Shown in pieces: positions 9,192 to 17,771 of a stretch of 64,000 bases of DNA. How positions within the stretch are numbered: the first letter of the stretch is position 1; each line of letters starts with the position of its first letter. Location of the stretch: contig VRMN01000004.1 in NCBI GenBank assembly GCA_008690995.1, positions 806,001 through 870,000 on the forward strand. The letters run 5' to 3'. The notes below the pieces were generated by a model that made no database searches, was not told the origin of the DNA, and saw only the letters and a list, made by a program, of their open reading frames with translations. The position numbers were made by a program, and so were the translations under genes. Source of the DNA: Porphyridium purpureum. Lineage: Eukaryota > Rhodophyta > Bangiophyceae > Porphyridiales > Porphyridiaceae.

Positions 9192-10889
9192 ATGGAGTCT
9201 TTGCAACGTGGCGGACGCCGCGAGAACGCCGACATTGGCGACAAGCTGCGCGAGTTTCTGCTCCGGATACAGACCGAGCCGCTGCTACCTCTCGTGGAAG
9301 AGTATCGCCCAATTCTGAATCAGCTCGACCAGGAAGGTTCTGACGCGTGGGAGCATGCTTACGTGCGCTTGCGGGAGACCGTGCAGCATGATGTTGATCC
9401 GAATGTGGTGAAGTACACGCTGGCGCAGGCTCAAGTCTATACGAACGAGTCGGACTCGCTCAAGATAGTGCTGGATAGCTCGGTGCTCACCACGGAACAG
9501 CTCAGTTCGTCTGGACTCGGACGCTCCGCTTATTCGCAGGCTCCGCCGATAGATGACCATGTCGGTAATAAGTGCGGATTCTACGCCTGCTTCTCGTGCA
9601 AAACGTACAAGAGCATGTCGGATGAAGAAAAGTTGTTGCTTGCAGCGTACAACCGCTTGGCCGGTGAATTGGGCGTCGATCAGTTGACTTTTATGCAAGG
9701 CATAAACACCATAACGCTGTGCCGTCGGGTGCGCCGCGCGGAAATCCAGCATGCAAGAAAGAGAGCGCCGGCTCCAGCTGGACAGAGTGGCGACGAATCA
9801 GCGCAGAGCAGCGAATCAGGATCCGACAGAGGAATCCGAAGCGGATTCCACACGCCGATAGATCCTGGCCCAAGTAATTGGAGAGGAAGTTCAAGCGAGC
9901 TGGCGGAGATTGATTACTTTTTGCGTTTTGCAAACGCTTCGTATGGAACCACCTTGAGCCCACATCGAATCTACAACCTCACTGAAACCCGCGCGGTGGC
10001 AAACATGGCTGGGCTGCCTGTCGACGATATCGCGCAGCACGTGCCGGCGTCTGCTCCTCTTCGGCCGTCGTACTTTATTGCTGTAGATCATCAACTGGAG
10101 CGAATCGTCATTTCAGTGCGTGGCACGCTGAATGCAGCGGACGCGCTCACAGACGTGGTTGCGAACCTAGAGCCCGTTTACGTCGCGCTGCACAGGCCCG
10201 CAGACACGTCAGAGGCGTTGCTCGGTCTTGCGCACTCTGGCGTGCGGCGGAGCACGCAGAATTTATATTTGACCATCAAGGAGTGTGTCGAGGAGTTATT
10301 GCAGCAGAATCCGACCTATGCGCTACGTTTTACGGGTCATAGCTTAGGAGGCGGAGTTGCGGCATTGCTTGCGCTGCTCTTCCGGGAACTCAATCCAGTA
10401 AGCCAAGGGAGGGATATTAAGGCGTTCTTGTTCGGTCCGCCGAGTATTTTGACGGGTGCCATGGCCAAATACTGTGAGCAGTTTGTGATTTGCGTCATAA
10501 ATAAGAACGACATCGTCCCGCGCCTGAGTGTGAGTGCGTTCCGCTTTTTTATGGCCGTATCCCATGAGGTGAAGGCCATGGGGTGCTTCGAGCGGTGGCG
10601 CAAAATTCATTTGAACTTGATGAGCAATGAAGAAAAGATACAGATCGTCACCGGAATCCGCACTGAGATTCGGAAACAATCCCCGAATGCCTTGAAGCTT
10701 TATGTGCCGGGTATTGTGTTGCTTATGTCGAGCTCAGGACAGGGTTGGAAGCGCAAGATGCGTATGCGAGAGGTGGCGCGCGATGATCGAAGCCTGCGCA
10801 GAGTCGAAATGTCTGCAGGATTTTTCTACAACCACTGGCCCGGGAATTATCGCCTCAACTTGAACCGGGTTTTGAAGAACAACTCGTAG
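9192..10889 (+). CDS. Class 3 lipase (alpha/beta hydrolase), DAG-lipase-like
   Basis: The C-terminal half is a Lipase_3 domain. YFIAVDHQLERIVISVRGT is the usual strand into the oxyanion region. FTGHSLGGGVAALLAL is the nucleophile elbow, with catalytic Ser near residue 383. NKNDIVPRLS holds the likely catalytic Asp, and a His in NHWPGNYRL near residue 548 is a candidate for the third residue. Such enzymes release fatty acids from mono- or diacylglycerols or galactolipids. The N-terminal 230 residues are an unrecognised helical region with several Cys (CGFYACFSCK) followed by a Ser/Gly-rich linker. No signal peptide or membrane segment precedes the domain, so a cytosolic or peripheral location is likely. 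The ATG at 9192 (MESLQRGGRR) was preferred over the in-frame ATG at 9171. Confidence 0.85.
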   Translation: MESLQRGGRRENADIGDKLREFLLRIQTEPLLPLVEEYRPILNQLDQEGSDAWEHAYVRLRETVQHDVDPNVVKYTLAQAQVYTNESDSLKIVLDSSVLTTEQLSSSGLGRSAYSQAPPIDDHVGNKCGFYACFSCKTYKSMSDEEKLLLAAYNRLAGELGVDQLTFMQGINTITLCRRVRRAEIQHARKRAPAPAGQSGDESAQSSESGSDRGIRSGFHTPIDPGPSNWRGSSSELAEIDYFLRFANASYGTTLSPHRIYNLTETRAVANMAGLPVDDIAQHVPASAPLRPSYFIAVDHQLERIVISVRGTLNAADALTDVVANLEPVYVALHRPADTSEALLGLAHSGVRRSTQNLYLTIKECVEELLQQNPTYALRFTGHSLGGGVAALLALLFRELNPVSQGRDIKAFLFGPPSILTGAMAKYCEQFVICVINKNDIVPRLSVSAFRFFMAVSHEVKAMGCFERWRKIHLNLMSNEEKIQIVTGIRTEIRKQSPNALKLYVPGIVLLMSSSGQGWKRKMRMREVARDDRSLRRVEMSAGFFYNHWPGNYRLNLNRVLKNNS

Positions 10890-11056
10890 CGCGCGCGTAA
10901 GGACCGCACGTGCTTGCTTCCAGATGTTTACTTGTCATTATATTCAGCCGTCCGTACGTTACTGCCATTGTAGTGCCACAAAGCATGCATACTACCTGAG
11001 CGAACTTCACAATTTTTGCTAAGCGCAAAAGCTTTCAATCTCAAATTGCCCATCCA

Positions 11057-12295
11057 TCACAGGAGCGGCTTTATCAGCGCGCTCTTTGAAAGCCCCGCGC
11101 GAATTCTCGGTGGACCGGCTGGGCTCGTTCCGCTCATGCTTTTTACGCCGCTGCCCGAGCTTGCGGGCAGACAAGGTCTCACCACGCCGCGTCCTAACCC
11201 AAGCTTTGGTTTTCCCTTACCAAGCGAGCCTTGTGGCTTGCCCGCAGACGCAGGACTTCCGCTACTGCCGTTCTTGGCTCCCTCAGAATTCGTTGTTCTT
11301 CCCCTTTTCGCCGCAGGAGCCGACTCTGCGGCTTTGCTCTTCACGGGTGCGCGTTTCTTAGCCATCGCGCTCTTTCCTGGCGCTCCTTTGGATGCCGCGG
11401 CTCGACCCTTCCCCTTTGCCTTCCCAGGTTTTGACTCGCCACCTGAAGCAGAGCCAAACGATGCATCGCCGTCGCTCGACTCGTCGCTCCCCGAAGGCGA
11501 GAAGGAATCTGGCTGCGATGCTGTGTCATCGTCCTTGTCCACCTTGCCACTTCCGGCATCGCTGGCAGACCCGTCGTCTGATGGCGGTTCAGAGCCGCTG
11601 CTAGAGTCCTGTCGAGTCTTGCGCTTTGCCGCTACCTTTGCCGCCGCACGGCGCGGGCGACGTGTTGCCAGCCCGCCCGTGTCAAATTCTGCGCCAGAGT
11701 CACCGGACATGTTGGCGATTCGATCTCGGACAATGCTTTCGGCCGGTTCTGAGGCGTCCACTTCTAGTGCCGTTTTCGAAGCCGAATGCACACAAGCGGG
11801 TGTGTTGTCCTTGGGAAGGCAGTCTTCTGATGGTTGTGATGCTTCGACACCTCCTAATAACACTTCTGGCTGGTGCTCTGCCTCTGTCAAGAGCCGCTTT
11901 TCTTCAACGATGCAAGTCTGTTGTTGGTTTGGCTCCGGCTGCTGCTCGAGGGACTTCCTGATGGCCTCTTCTAGATCGAGCTGCTCCTGAGCTTGAGCTC
12001 TGTGAAAGGACGTTGTCTGTGAGGCCGAGCGTCCACTGCTACGGCGCGAGCGTGAAGGCTGTGAATGCGCGTCCCCGACGTGCGTGCCCTGGTTTTCCTC
12101 GGACGGCGCGTTTGCGGAATCGACACCCACGGGCGGCGCCGACTTGGTCTTCTTAATGCGCAGCGCGTTCAGGCACAGGGCGTTCTCGCTGCTGGCCTGC
12201 GACGACTCTGCCGTCGACGACAATGTCAAAACCACCTCGCACGCCTGCTCGCCAAACCTTGTCAGAGAATGAGAGCCAGAGCCAGAACTCTTCAT
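11057..12295 (-). CDS. RAD51AP1-like protein: UIM plus C-terminal RAD51-binding-like motif
   Basis: The protein (412 residues) is mostly disordered, with long Ser/Asp/Glu and Lys/Ala/Gly stretches and an extremely basic second half typical of DNA-binding tails. Two short motifs stand out. One is a ubiquitin-interacting motif, LDLEEAIRKSLEQQ (about residues 104-117). The other is the very C-terminus, RIRAGLSKSALIKPLL, which resembles the C-terminal RAD51-binding segment of animal RAD51AP1 (GLSRLARVKPLH type). RAD51AP1 stimulates RAD51 strand exchange in homologous recombination. The match is short, so the assignment is tentative; a generic chromatin-associated UIM protein is the alternative. 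The ATG at 12307 gives four more residues. The gene converges with the lipase gene, with 167 bases between their stops. Confidence 0.5.
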   Translation of the reverse strand: MKSSGSGSHSLTRFGEQACEVVLTLSSTAESSQASSENALCLNALRIKKTKSAPPVGVDSANAPSEENQGTHVGDAHSQPSRSRRSSGRSASQTTSFHRAQAQEQLDLEEAIRKSLEQQPEPNQQQTCIVEEKRLLTEAEHQPEVLLGGVEASQPSEDCLPKDNTPACVHSASKTALEVDASEPAESIVRDRIANMSGDSGAEFDTGGLATRRPRRAAAKVAAKRKTRQDSSSGSEPPSDDGSASDAGSGKVDKDDDTASQPDSFSPSGSDESSDGDASFGSASGGESKPGKAKGKGRAAASKGAPGKSAMAKKRAPVKSKAAESAPAAKRGRTTNSEGAKNGSSGSPASAGKPQGSLGKGKPKLGLGRGVVRPCLPASSGSGVKSMSGTSPAGPPRIRAGLSKSALIKPLL

Positions 12296-12881
12296 GCCTC
12301 CACCCAAGCCCTTCCCCCCTCAATCCCTGCGCGTCTAGCCGGATGGGCCAGTCAACGCGCGCGCCACTTGTTGATGTGTCCTGAATCCCACTCGCGTCCT
12401 CCGCTCTGCCCACTTTTGTGTCACCCGCCTGGCACGCGCGCACTTGCTGCGGCAGCGCGCTTTCGTTTTCGTTTTCGTTTTCGGTTTCGCGGTCCGGTTC
12501 CAACTTCGGACAAATTCCACTGCCTGACTTTCGCGCCATTTCTCTAGAGATTATTATGGAACTGTACATTACATACTGTACTTGTGGCTCGTGTCGGTTT
12601 CCGTGGGAGAGCGGCAACGTGGAGGCGTGCGGGGAGTGGTTGGTCTGAGATATTCAGCACGGCGTATGCCTGCAGGCTACATGCGGTCGTTCCGGGTATG
12701 CCGCATGGACGCGATCTCTCTCTCTCTCTCTCTCTCGCTCTGTGCAGATGGAGAAAGATCGATAATTATTTTTACTTTAGCTCACAGCGCTTTTGTAGGC
12801 GTGTGACTGCGCAGGGAATAAGCGCCTACACATGCAGACCGATGAACAGGACAGTCGGGAAGAGGACACCGCGCCTTTACG
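12296..12881. other. Upstream region with CTGTAC motifs and simple repeats
   Basis: About 590 bases upstream of the RAD51AP1-like gene and downstream of NDUFS4. It holds a TTTTCG repeat (12461-12489), two CTGTAC copies (12562 and 12576) and a TC repeat of about 11 units (12715-12736). No gene is seen. Confidence 0.5.
12562..12581. promoter_or_regulatory. Two direct CTGTAC motifs
   Basis: CTGTACA at 12562-12568 and CTGTAC at 12576-12581, spaced 14 bases apart and about 270 bases upstream of the RAD51AP1-like start. The same motif is found before other genes here. Confidence 0.45.
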
Positions 12882-13340
12882 TCACTCGTCGTACTTGGGC
12901 GGCTTGTGGCGCCACTGGTGGACCATGCTCTTGCCGTACGCGCCAAACTTGCGCACGTTCTCAGAACGTTGCTCCCGCTCCGAAACGACATATTTGTAGC
13001 CGTATTTCTCCGCATACTGGATGGCGCTTTCCTTGTCCGGGAACTCGAGCCGCAGGTTGCTGACCGGGTCGCCCGTGGAGGTCCATCCCATCAGCGGGTT
13101 CGTCCAGCGGTCGCCGCCTTCGAGCTTTTCGTAAATGGCCACCCATAGCTTTGTGCGGACCCCCTTGCCCTGCTGCGTGGTCGCGGAGGCCGGCTGGAAG
13201 ATGCGCAGCCGCCGCTTCAAGTGCTCTTCCGGCACGCCCGAGATCGCGCCCATGGCGGCGTTCTCGTCCGTCGTGACGCCGCGCTGCGCGCGCAACAGCA
13301 CGCGGGCGTGCCGCCATTGCCGCAACGCCCACATACCCAC
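12882..13340 (-). CDS. NDUFS4: NADH:ubiquinone oxidoreductase 18 kDa subunit (complex I, NDUFS4)
   Basis: The protein (152 residues) carries the ETC complex I NDUFS4 domain: RRLRIFQPASATTQQGKG, LWVAIYEKLEGGDRWTNPLM, then GWTSTGDPVSNLRLEF and AIQYAEKYGYKYVV. The order matches the family fingerprint ending in the WTSxGD and AE-x-x-G motifs. NDUFS4 sits at the N-module/Q-module junction of mitochondrial complex I and is needed for its assembly. The N-terminus (MGMWALRQWRHARVLLRAQR) is basic and amphipathic, as expected for a mitochondrial presequence. The length is normal. It is divergent from VPS72, with CTGTAC motifs and a purine-rich leader in between. Confidence 0.93.
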   Translation of the reverse strand: MGMWALRQWRHARVLLRAQRGVTTDENAAMGAISGVPEEHLKRRLRIFQPASATTQQGKGVRTKLWVAIYEKLEGGDRWTNPLMGWTSTGDPVSNLRLEFPDKESAIQYAEKYGYKYVVSEREQRSENVRKFGAYGKSMVHQWRHKPPKYDE

Positions 13341-13498
13341 GTCCCGCCCTCGCCGCTTCCGCTCCTCCCACCGGCGCCCCCCGCCTCACTCGCCCTCTCG
13401 CTGTCCTCACGTTTCACACAAATACCACTGCCCCTTCCCGGATCCTGCTCCTCTTCCTCCCCGCCCCCACCTCCTGTCGCTCCCTTTCCCAAAGGACC

Positions 13499-13559
13499 AA
13501 CTGTACACTACTTATTAATTTAGCTGAACCTCATCGCCCTTCTTGTGATACTGTACAGT
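13499..13559. promoter_or_regulatory. Bidirectional pair of CTGTAC motifs between NDUFS4 and VPS72
   Basis: AACTGTACACT at 13499-13509 and ATACTGTACAGTG at 13548-13560 lie between two divergent genes (starts at 13340 and 13618). TGTACA is a palindrome, so either copy could serve either gene. Confidence 0.5.
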
Positions 13560-13617
13560 GGGGTTCAGTGTGAAGCGCTGATTTCGATGCGGGTTGTGGC
13601 GCGTGTGTTGGGACGGC

Positions 13618-14697
13618 ATGGTGCAGTTGAAGTGGACGAACATGATGCGCACGAGGGAATTGCCTGCGCGCAGCACGCGCGGGAAGCGGGTCGTTGTGCA
13701 GCCCGACGACGAGAAGGACGCCGACGATGAGTTCTGGGCCCAGCGCGCATTTGACGAGGACGCCGACGACGCGTCGTTCGACGAGCAGCGCGACGTGTCG
13801 TCGGACGCGCGCGAGGATGTCGTCGACTCGGACTTTGATGAACCCGAGGAGCAGCCCGACGACCGCGGGAAGGGCGGCGACGATTTGCAAGAAAATGAGC
13901 GCCAGATAAAGCGCGCGGAGCGTGCGACCGCTGCCAGCCACCGTAAGCGCGCGCTCGGTCGTGCGTACAAGGAGCCGACACATGCGAAACCAGTCAAGAG
14001 CATCAAGAAAGCAACGACGGCGTTGCCAGCGGCCTCAGAAGTCGCGACGGCGGCGTCTGTTGTCTCGCCATTACGAAGTAAGGGCGCTCTGCGCTCATCA
14101 ACAAAGCTCGCCAGCTCGATTTCAGAGAAGGAACGCACGCTCAAGGCGCAGGAAGATCGCAAGCGACTCGAGAAGATTCGGGAGCGGCGTAATCGCGCTG
14201 AGCCAGAACGCATTCTAACCCAAGCCGAATTGCTCGAGGAGGCCAAGCAGACCGCGGTGCGCAACGCCGAGGACCTCGCGCGTCTGCTGCGCGTTGAGGA
14301 GAGCCGCAAGCGTGTTGAACCGGTCCGCAAGGTCTTAAAATTGCCGAGCATGCGTCTCTACTCGCGGAGCGTAAACGAGGCACTGACGTCCACACCCGAG
14401 CTGAATGCCAACTTAGCAGCTCAATCGAGCAAAGTGAGCGATGATACTACGCCGCGCGCGCGGCACGTTGTATCCTTTGTGAATCTCCCTGCTTCCGAGG
14501 AAGAACGCCGCGAGCTCATGTTCCCAATGCAGCTCACCACTGCTCGCATACCTGTGCAGCGACCCACGCAATGCGCCGTGACAGGCCTGCGCGCGCGGTA
14601 CCGCGACCCCCGATCCGGACTTCCCTACGCCAACGTTTCTGCGTTTCAGCAGCTGCGTGCAAATGTTGAGCGCGACGCACAATTGGACAATCTGTAG
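13618..14697 (+). CDS. VPS72: VPS72/YL1 (SWC2), histone variant H2A.Z chaperone subunit of SWR1
   Basis: The N-terminal part has the YL1 signature: ELPARSTRGKR followed by an acidic stretch with DDEFWAQRAF and FDEQRD, which in the family contacts H2A.Z-H2B. The C-terminal YL1_C domain reads PVQRPTQCAVTGLRARYRDP then SGLPYANVSAFQQL, as expected. The middle is Lys/Arg/Glu-rich and helical (KAQEDRKRLEKIRERRNRAE). The product is a subunit of the SWR1/SRCAP chromatin remodeller that exchanges H2A for H2A.Z. The length of 359 residues is normal. The start is either MVQLKWTNMM at 13618 or MMRTRELPAR at 13642; the latter is closer to usual family starts. The frame extends up to 13594, but that part overlaps the promoter motif region. 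Confidence 0.93.
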   Translation: MVQLKWTNMMRTRELPARSTRGKRVVVQPDDEKDADDEFWAQRAFDEDADDASFDEQRDVSSDAREDVVDSDFDEPEEQPDDRGKGGDDLQENERQIKRAERATAASHRKRALGRAYKEPTHAKPVKSIKKATTALPAASEVATAASVVSPLRSKGALRSSTKLASSISEKERTLKAQEDRKRLEKIRERRNRAEPERILTQAELLEEAKQTAVRNAEDLARLLRVEESRKRVEPVRKVLKLPSMRLYSRSVNEALTSTPELNANLAAQSSKVSDDTTPRARHVVSFVNLPASEEERRELMFPMQLTTARIPVQRPTQCAVTGLRARYRDPRSGLPYANVSAFQQLRANVERDAQLDNL

Positions 14698-14717
14698 ATG
14701 ACAACCTCCTGTAAAAT

Positions 14718-16127
14718 GTGACACTCGACACGCACGTGCGGCTTCTCGGGAGCACATGTTCACGTGAGTACAAGAGAATCAATGCACGGCGTGGTAATGG
14801 AAGTCGGATGGCGGGATATCAATCTACCCATGGCAGCCTTGTGATGCGGCGTGCCTTACCCGCCAAGCTGCGACGCGCCTGGCGGCAAAGTGTCGCCAAC
14901 CTGTCTGAGCAGGATTGGCGGCGGCTGCAACTCGTTGTGCAAGTGCTTGCTGCCGCGCTCCTGTTGCTGATTCTGTTGCTTGGTGGCACGGCTCGTGGAC
15001 GTGCACACTTGCATTTGCGCGTGAGAGGAGGATCTGGCCGCGCGCGTGCTGGTGAGCCCACAGCTGGACAAGATACGGGCGGGCACCCGCAAGAGCTGCC
15101 ATTCGATAACGCGTATGCGCGCGCGGGCGGACTGGCCGAGCTGGACGAGCTACTATCGGACCTTGCCGTGAACAATGTGATAGTGCTCACCGTGGCAAAC
15201 TCGGGATTCCGCGACTTTGTGGATTCATTCACGTGCCAGCTTGAACAGCTCGAGTTGCGTAATTACCTTTTGATAGCATTGGATTATGCACTGTTTCAGC
15301 TCGCCGCGAGACGTGGCATCAATGTATTCTGGTTCCAGGATGACGCCTTTTGGGATCTGGCCGAGAAGGAGAGCGCTAGTAATGCCGATGAGAGCCCAAA
15401 GAGTGCGGGACTTGAGGCGAACCAGCGCGACGTGGAGCACCCAGAGACCGTCACTCACGAAACTGAGTCGCGCGACTTGTCGATTGAGGCGCCGTTCGGA
15501 AGCGCAGAGTTTGTTCAGATATCCAAGCGCAAGTCGCGCGTAGTGGTGCAGGTGTTGATTCTCGGATATGACGTGGTGTTCTCGGACGTGGATGTCGCGT
15601 GGCTGGCGTATCCATTGGATCATATGGACGCCTACGACGCCGATATTGTGATTCAATCGGATATTCTGCGAGGCTCTGGCGAGCAACTCAACTTTAACAT
15701 CAACAGCGGCTTTTACCTTGCGCGCGCAAACTCGCGCAGTATTGCCGCATTCAAGGCCATTATCAAGCACGGCAACCTCGCCCATCTTTCTGAGCAGAAG
15801 TCATTCAACCACATCCTGTGCGGCGCCTTCAAAAATCAGCTCGGCGGGCCAGGCAAGAGGGTCGGAAATGACCAGTGCCTGTTTACCAAGAAAGGTGATT
15901 CGGCATCAGTACAGGTGCTCCCAGACTCCGAGTTCCCAAACGGCTCCAACGAGGAAGCGTGGCGTATTTTGTTCGAAGCGCATGCTGCGGACAACCGCGA
16001 GGAGCCTCAGTTCTTCATCATACACGCCAACAACTTTAACAGCACGGCAATCAAGAGGGATGTTCTGTCCCGGGCAGGACTGTGGTACGAGAGAGGCACG
16101 GACGGCGCGTGCACGCTGACTGGGTAG
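14718..16127 (+). CDS. Golgi-type nucleotide-diphospho-sugar transferase (GT77-like), type II membrane protein
   Basis: A single membrane anchor (LVVQVLAAALLLLILLLGG) near residues 77-95 is followed by a lumenal domain of the nucleotide-diphospho-sugar transferase family: NNVIVLTVANSGFRDFVDSF, ALDYALFQLAARRGINVFWF, LGYDVVFSDVDVAWLAYP with a DxD metal motif, NINSGFYLARANSRSI, and IHANNFNSTAIKRDVL near the end. In plants this family includes arabinosyl- and xylosyltransferases of cell-wall glycans. A role in making the sulfated wall polysaccharide or glycoproteins is an inference. An acidic insertion of about 60 residues precedes the DxD strand. The start may be 14718, 14808 or 14844; all leave the anchor intact. 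It follows VPS72 after only 20 bases, so the later starts may be more plausible. Confidence 0.82.
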   Translation: MTLDTHVRLLGSTCSREYKRINARRGNGSRMAGYQSTHGSLVMRRALPAKLRRAWRQSVANLSEQDWRRLQLVVQVLAAALLLLILLLGGTARGRAHLHLRVRGGSGRARAGEPTAGQDTGGHPQELPFDNAYARAGGLAELDELLSDLAVNNVIVLTVANSGFRDFVDSFTCQLEQLELRNYLLIALDYALFQLAARRGINVFWFQDDAFWDLAEKESASNADESPKSAGLEANQRDVEHPETVTHETESRDLSIEAPFGSAEFVQISKRKSRVVVQVLILGYDVVFSDVDVAWLAYPLDHMDAYDADIVIQSDILRGSGEQLNFNINSGFYLARANSRSIAAFKAIIKHGNLAHLSEQKSFNHILCGAFKNQLGGPGKRVGNDQCLFTKKGDSASVQVLPDSEFPNGSNEEAWRILFEAHAADNREEPQFFIIHANNFNSTAIKRDVLSRAGLWYERGTDGACTLTG

Positions 16128-16340
16128 AAACAAATGGAATTTTGTGCGGTGCTTTTGGCACAGACAGAGTGCTCTTGCTTGCCCCCGCTTCTAGTTCAAC
16201 TTTGTTCTGTATCCAACTTGCAGAAGATGGTTGGCAAGGAACCACGCGCCTAACTATGAAATGGCACATGTCGCAAGCTCGTGCATGACGCCCGGCCGGA
16301 CAACTATAGCCAGCCACGCCAGCATCTATCGAGTAAAAGG

Positions 16341-17495
16341 CTATGCAAACAAGTCGGCTGTTTCGCCTTCCATAAATTCAAGCGTTTTTGACACACTCTT
16401 GCACCACAGATCGAGTCGCTGCGCCATGTCCGCAGATTGCGTTCTATCAATCACACGCGGCACAATATGGGACACCGTCACGTAAGATTCGACGCCATCA
16501 ATAATGCCTGTGATTAACTTGAGGCTCATTGCGCGCATGAGAAGGAATTCGACTTCGCTCGTCGGCAGCCGGCATCGCGTCGCGATTTCGGCGAACGAGA
16601 TCCGACGCTCGGTTATGCGTTCGAAAGCTAGGTTGAGCAGCGCCATAATGGTCACCTTCTGACGCAAAAAGTCGGCGTTCGCGACCAGTGCAGGCTGCGC
16701 CCCCATTTTCGCACTCGACTCATCGCAGATTCGATTGAATTTGTCAAGATCACCCGTCTCCAGCGCTTTCAGAAGTTGCACCAGCCACGCATGTCCTGTG
16801 TCTTGCATGTCGCGCACCACCTGATGCAGCAGCAGCTCTCCAAAGCTAAAGATCTCCTTGCCTACCAGTGCGGCAACCGCCAAGTCAAAAGCCCACTGCA
16901 CTCGTAGGTCGCGCGGCATGTCCGGCACATCCGAGTAGGCGAGGAACATGAGGGCATTGTGGTAGAATTCGGCTGCGGTTCCTACTTGCTTGTGGTAGGA
17001 CGCGAGCGCTGCGTAATACGCGGCCTGGATCTCATTCGCCATGTCCGCGCTGGCGGAAACCAAGCTTCGCGCTTGGTCGGTTAGCGATCTGGCCACCAGC
17101 GGCTCCTGATTGAGAAGTCGAAGCTGCGATGCTTCGCTAAGCAGCAGCACGCGCGCCTCTGGGTTTCCCATAATGACGGACTTGGGCTCGAGGTGTGGTG
17201 CGATGAACGCGAGCGCGTCCTCTGGGGAGGCGCACTCGTTCGCCGCGATGATCTTGACCATCTTTGCGAACTCTACGGCGTTCAGCTTGTTTGCAAAATC
17301 GGATATGCACGCGTGATACAGCTCGATCTGCTTCGAGAGCAGTCCCTTCCGCGCGAGCGCGTCGACGAGCACGCCCGTGAGCTGGTGCCACAAGCGCTTG
17401 CTCCACAACGCGTGCAGCTGCTCCAAAACCGCCGCCTCCTCGGGCGACGCCGCCGCGGCCATCCGCCCCTTCAAGTACTGCTCCACTGCCGCCAT
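16341..17495 (-). CDS. PSMD13: 26S proteasome regulatory lid subunit PSMD13/Rpn9
   Basis: The protein (384 residues) begins at MAAVEQYLKGRMAAAASPEE and reads as an all-helical PCI protein. Family features include LWHQLTGVLVDALARKG, ELYHACISDFANKLN, EFYHNALMFLAYSDVPDMP (a Rpn9 hallmark), FGELLLHQVVRDMQ, and the PCI winged-helix with KVTIMALLNLAFERITERRI, CRLPTSEVEFLLMRAMSL and IDGVESYVTVSHIVPRVID. Rpn9 is a structural lid subunit. The ATG at 17495 is chosen because it matches the usual N-terminus; the open frame up to 17576 is leader. The tandem TGTACAGTG at 17733 lies about 240 bases upstream. The gene is convergent with the GT77-like gene. Confidence 0.93.
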   Translation of the reverse strand: MAAVEQYLKGRMAAAASPEEAAVLEQLHALWSKRLWHQLTGVLVDALARKGLLSKQIELYHACISDFANKLNAVEFAKMVKIIAANECASPEDALAFIAPHLEPKSVIMGNPEARVLLLSEASQLRLLNQEPLVARSLTDQARSLVSASADMANEIQAAYYAALASYHKQVGTAAEFYHNALMFLAYSDVPDMPRDLRVQWAFDLAVAALVGKEIFSFGELLLHQVVRDMQDTGHAWLVQLLKALETGDLDKFNRICDESSAKMGAQPALVANADFLRQKVTIMALLNLAFERITERRISFAEIATRCRLPTSEVEFLLMRAMSLKLITGIIDGVESYVTVSHIVPRVIDRTQSADMAQRLDLWCKSVSKTLEFMEGETADLFA

Positions 17496-17678
17496 TCTTC
17501 CCGCGATCCCGCACCTTTCTCCAATCCCCGTGAGACTCACCCACTCACACAGTCGCAACGTCCCTTGCTCTCGCATTCAGCTTCCCTGCCCGCCAGCACG
17601 CACGCACGCTCGTGCTTCCCGGTTTCTTTGGTTCAAATCGGTTTATCGACTCACCGCTCCCGCGCATGAACAGTGGGG

Positions 17679-17750
17679 TACAGTGACAAAAAATTAACGC
17701 CCTTTTCAAGTTAAAAAGCAGCAGGAGGTTCGTGTACAGTGTGTACAGTG
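17679..17750. promoter_or_regulatory. Tandem TGTACAGTG motifs upstream of PSMD13
   Basis: GTACAGTGA at 17679-17687 and two directly adjacent TGTACAGTG units at 17733-17741 and 17742-17750. They lie in the 276-base gap between the codanin-like stop (17772) and the PSMD13 start (17495), on the upstream side of PSMD13. Confidence 0.55.
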
Positions 17751-17771
17751 AAGGCAAAGCACGTGAACGGG

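Noticed and set aside
17627-17650. GGTTCAAATC, a T-arm-like word
   Set aside because: The flanking bases do not pair as a T-stem, and no acceptor or anticodon arm could be drawn.
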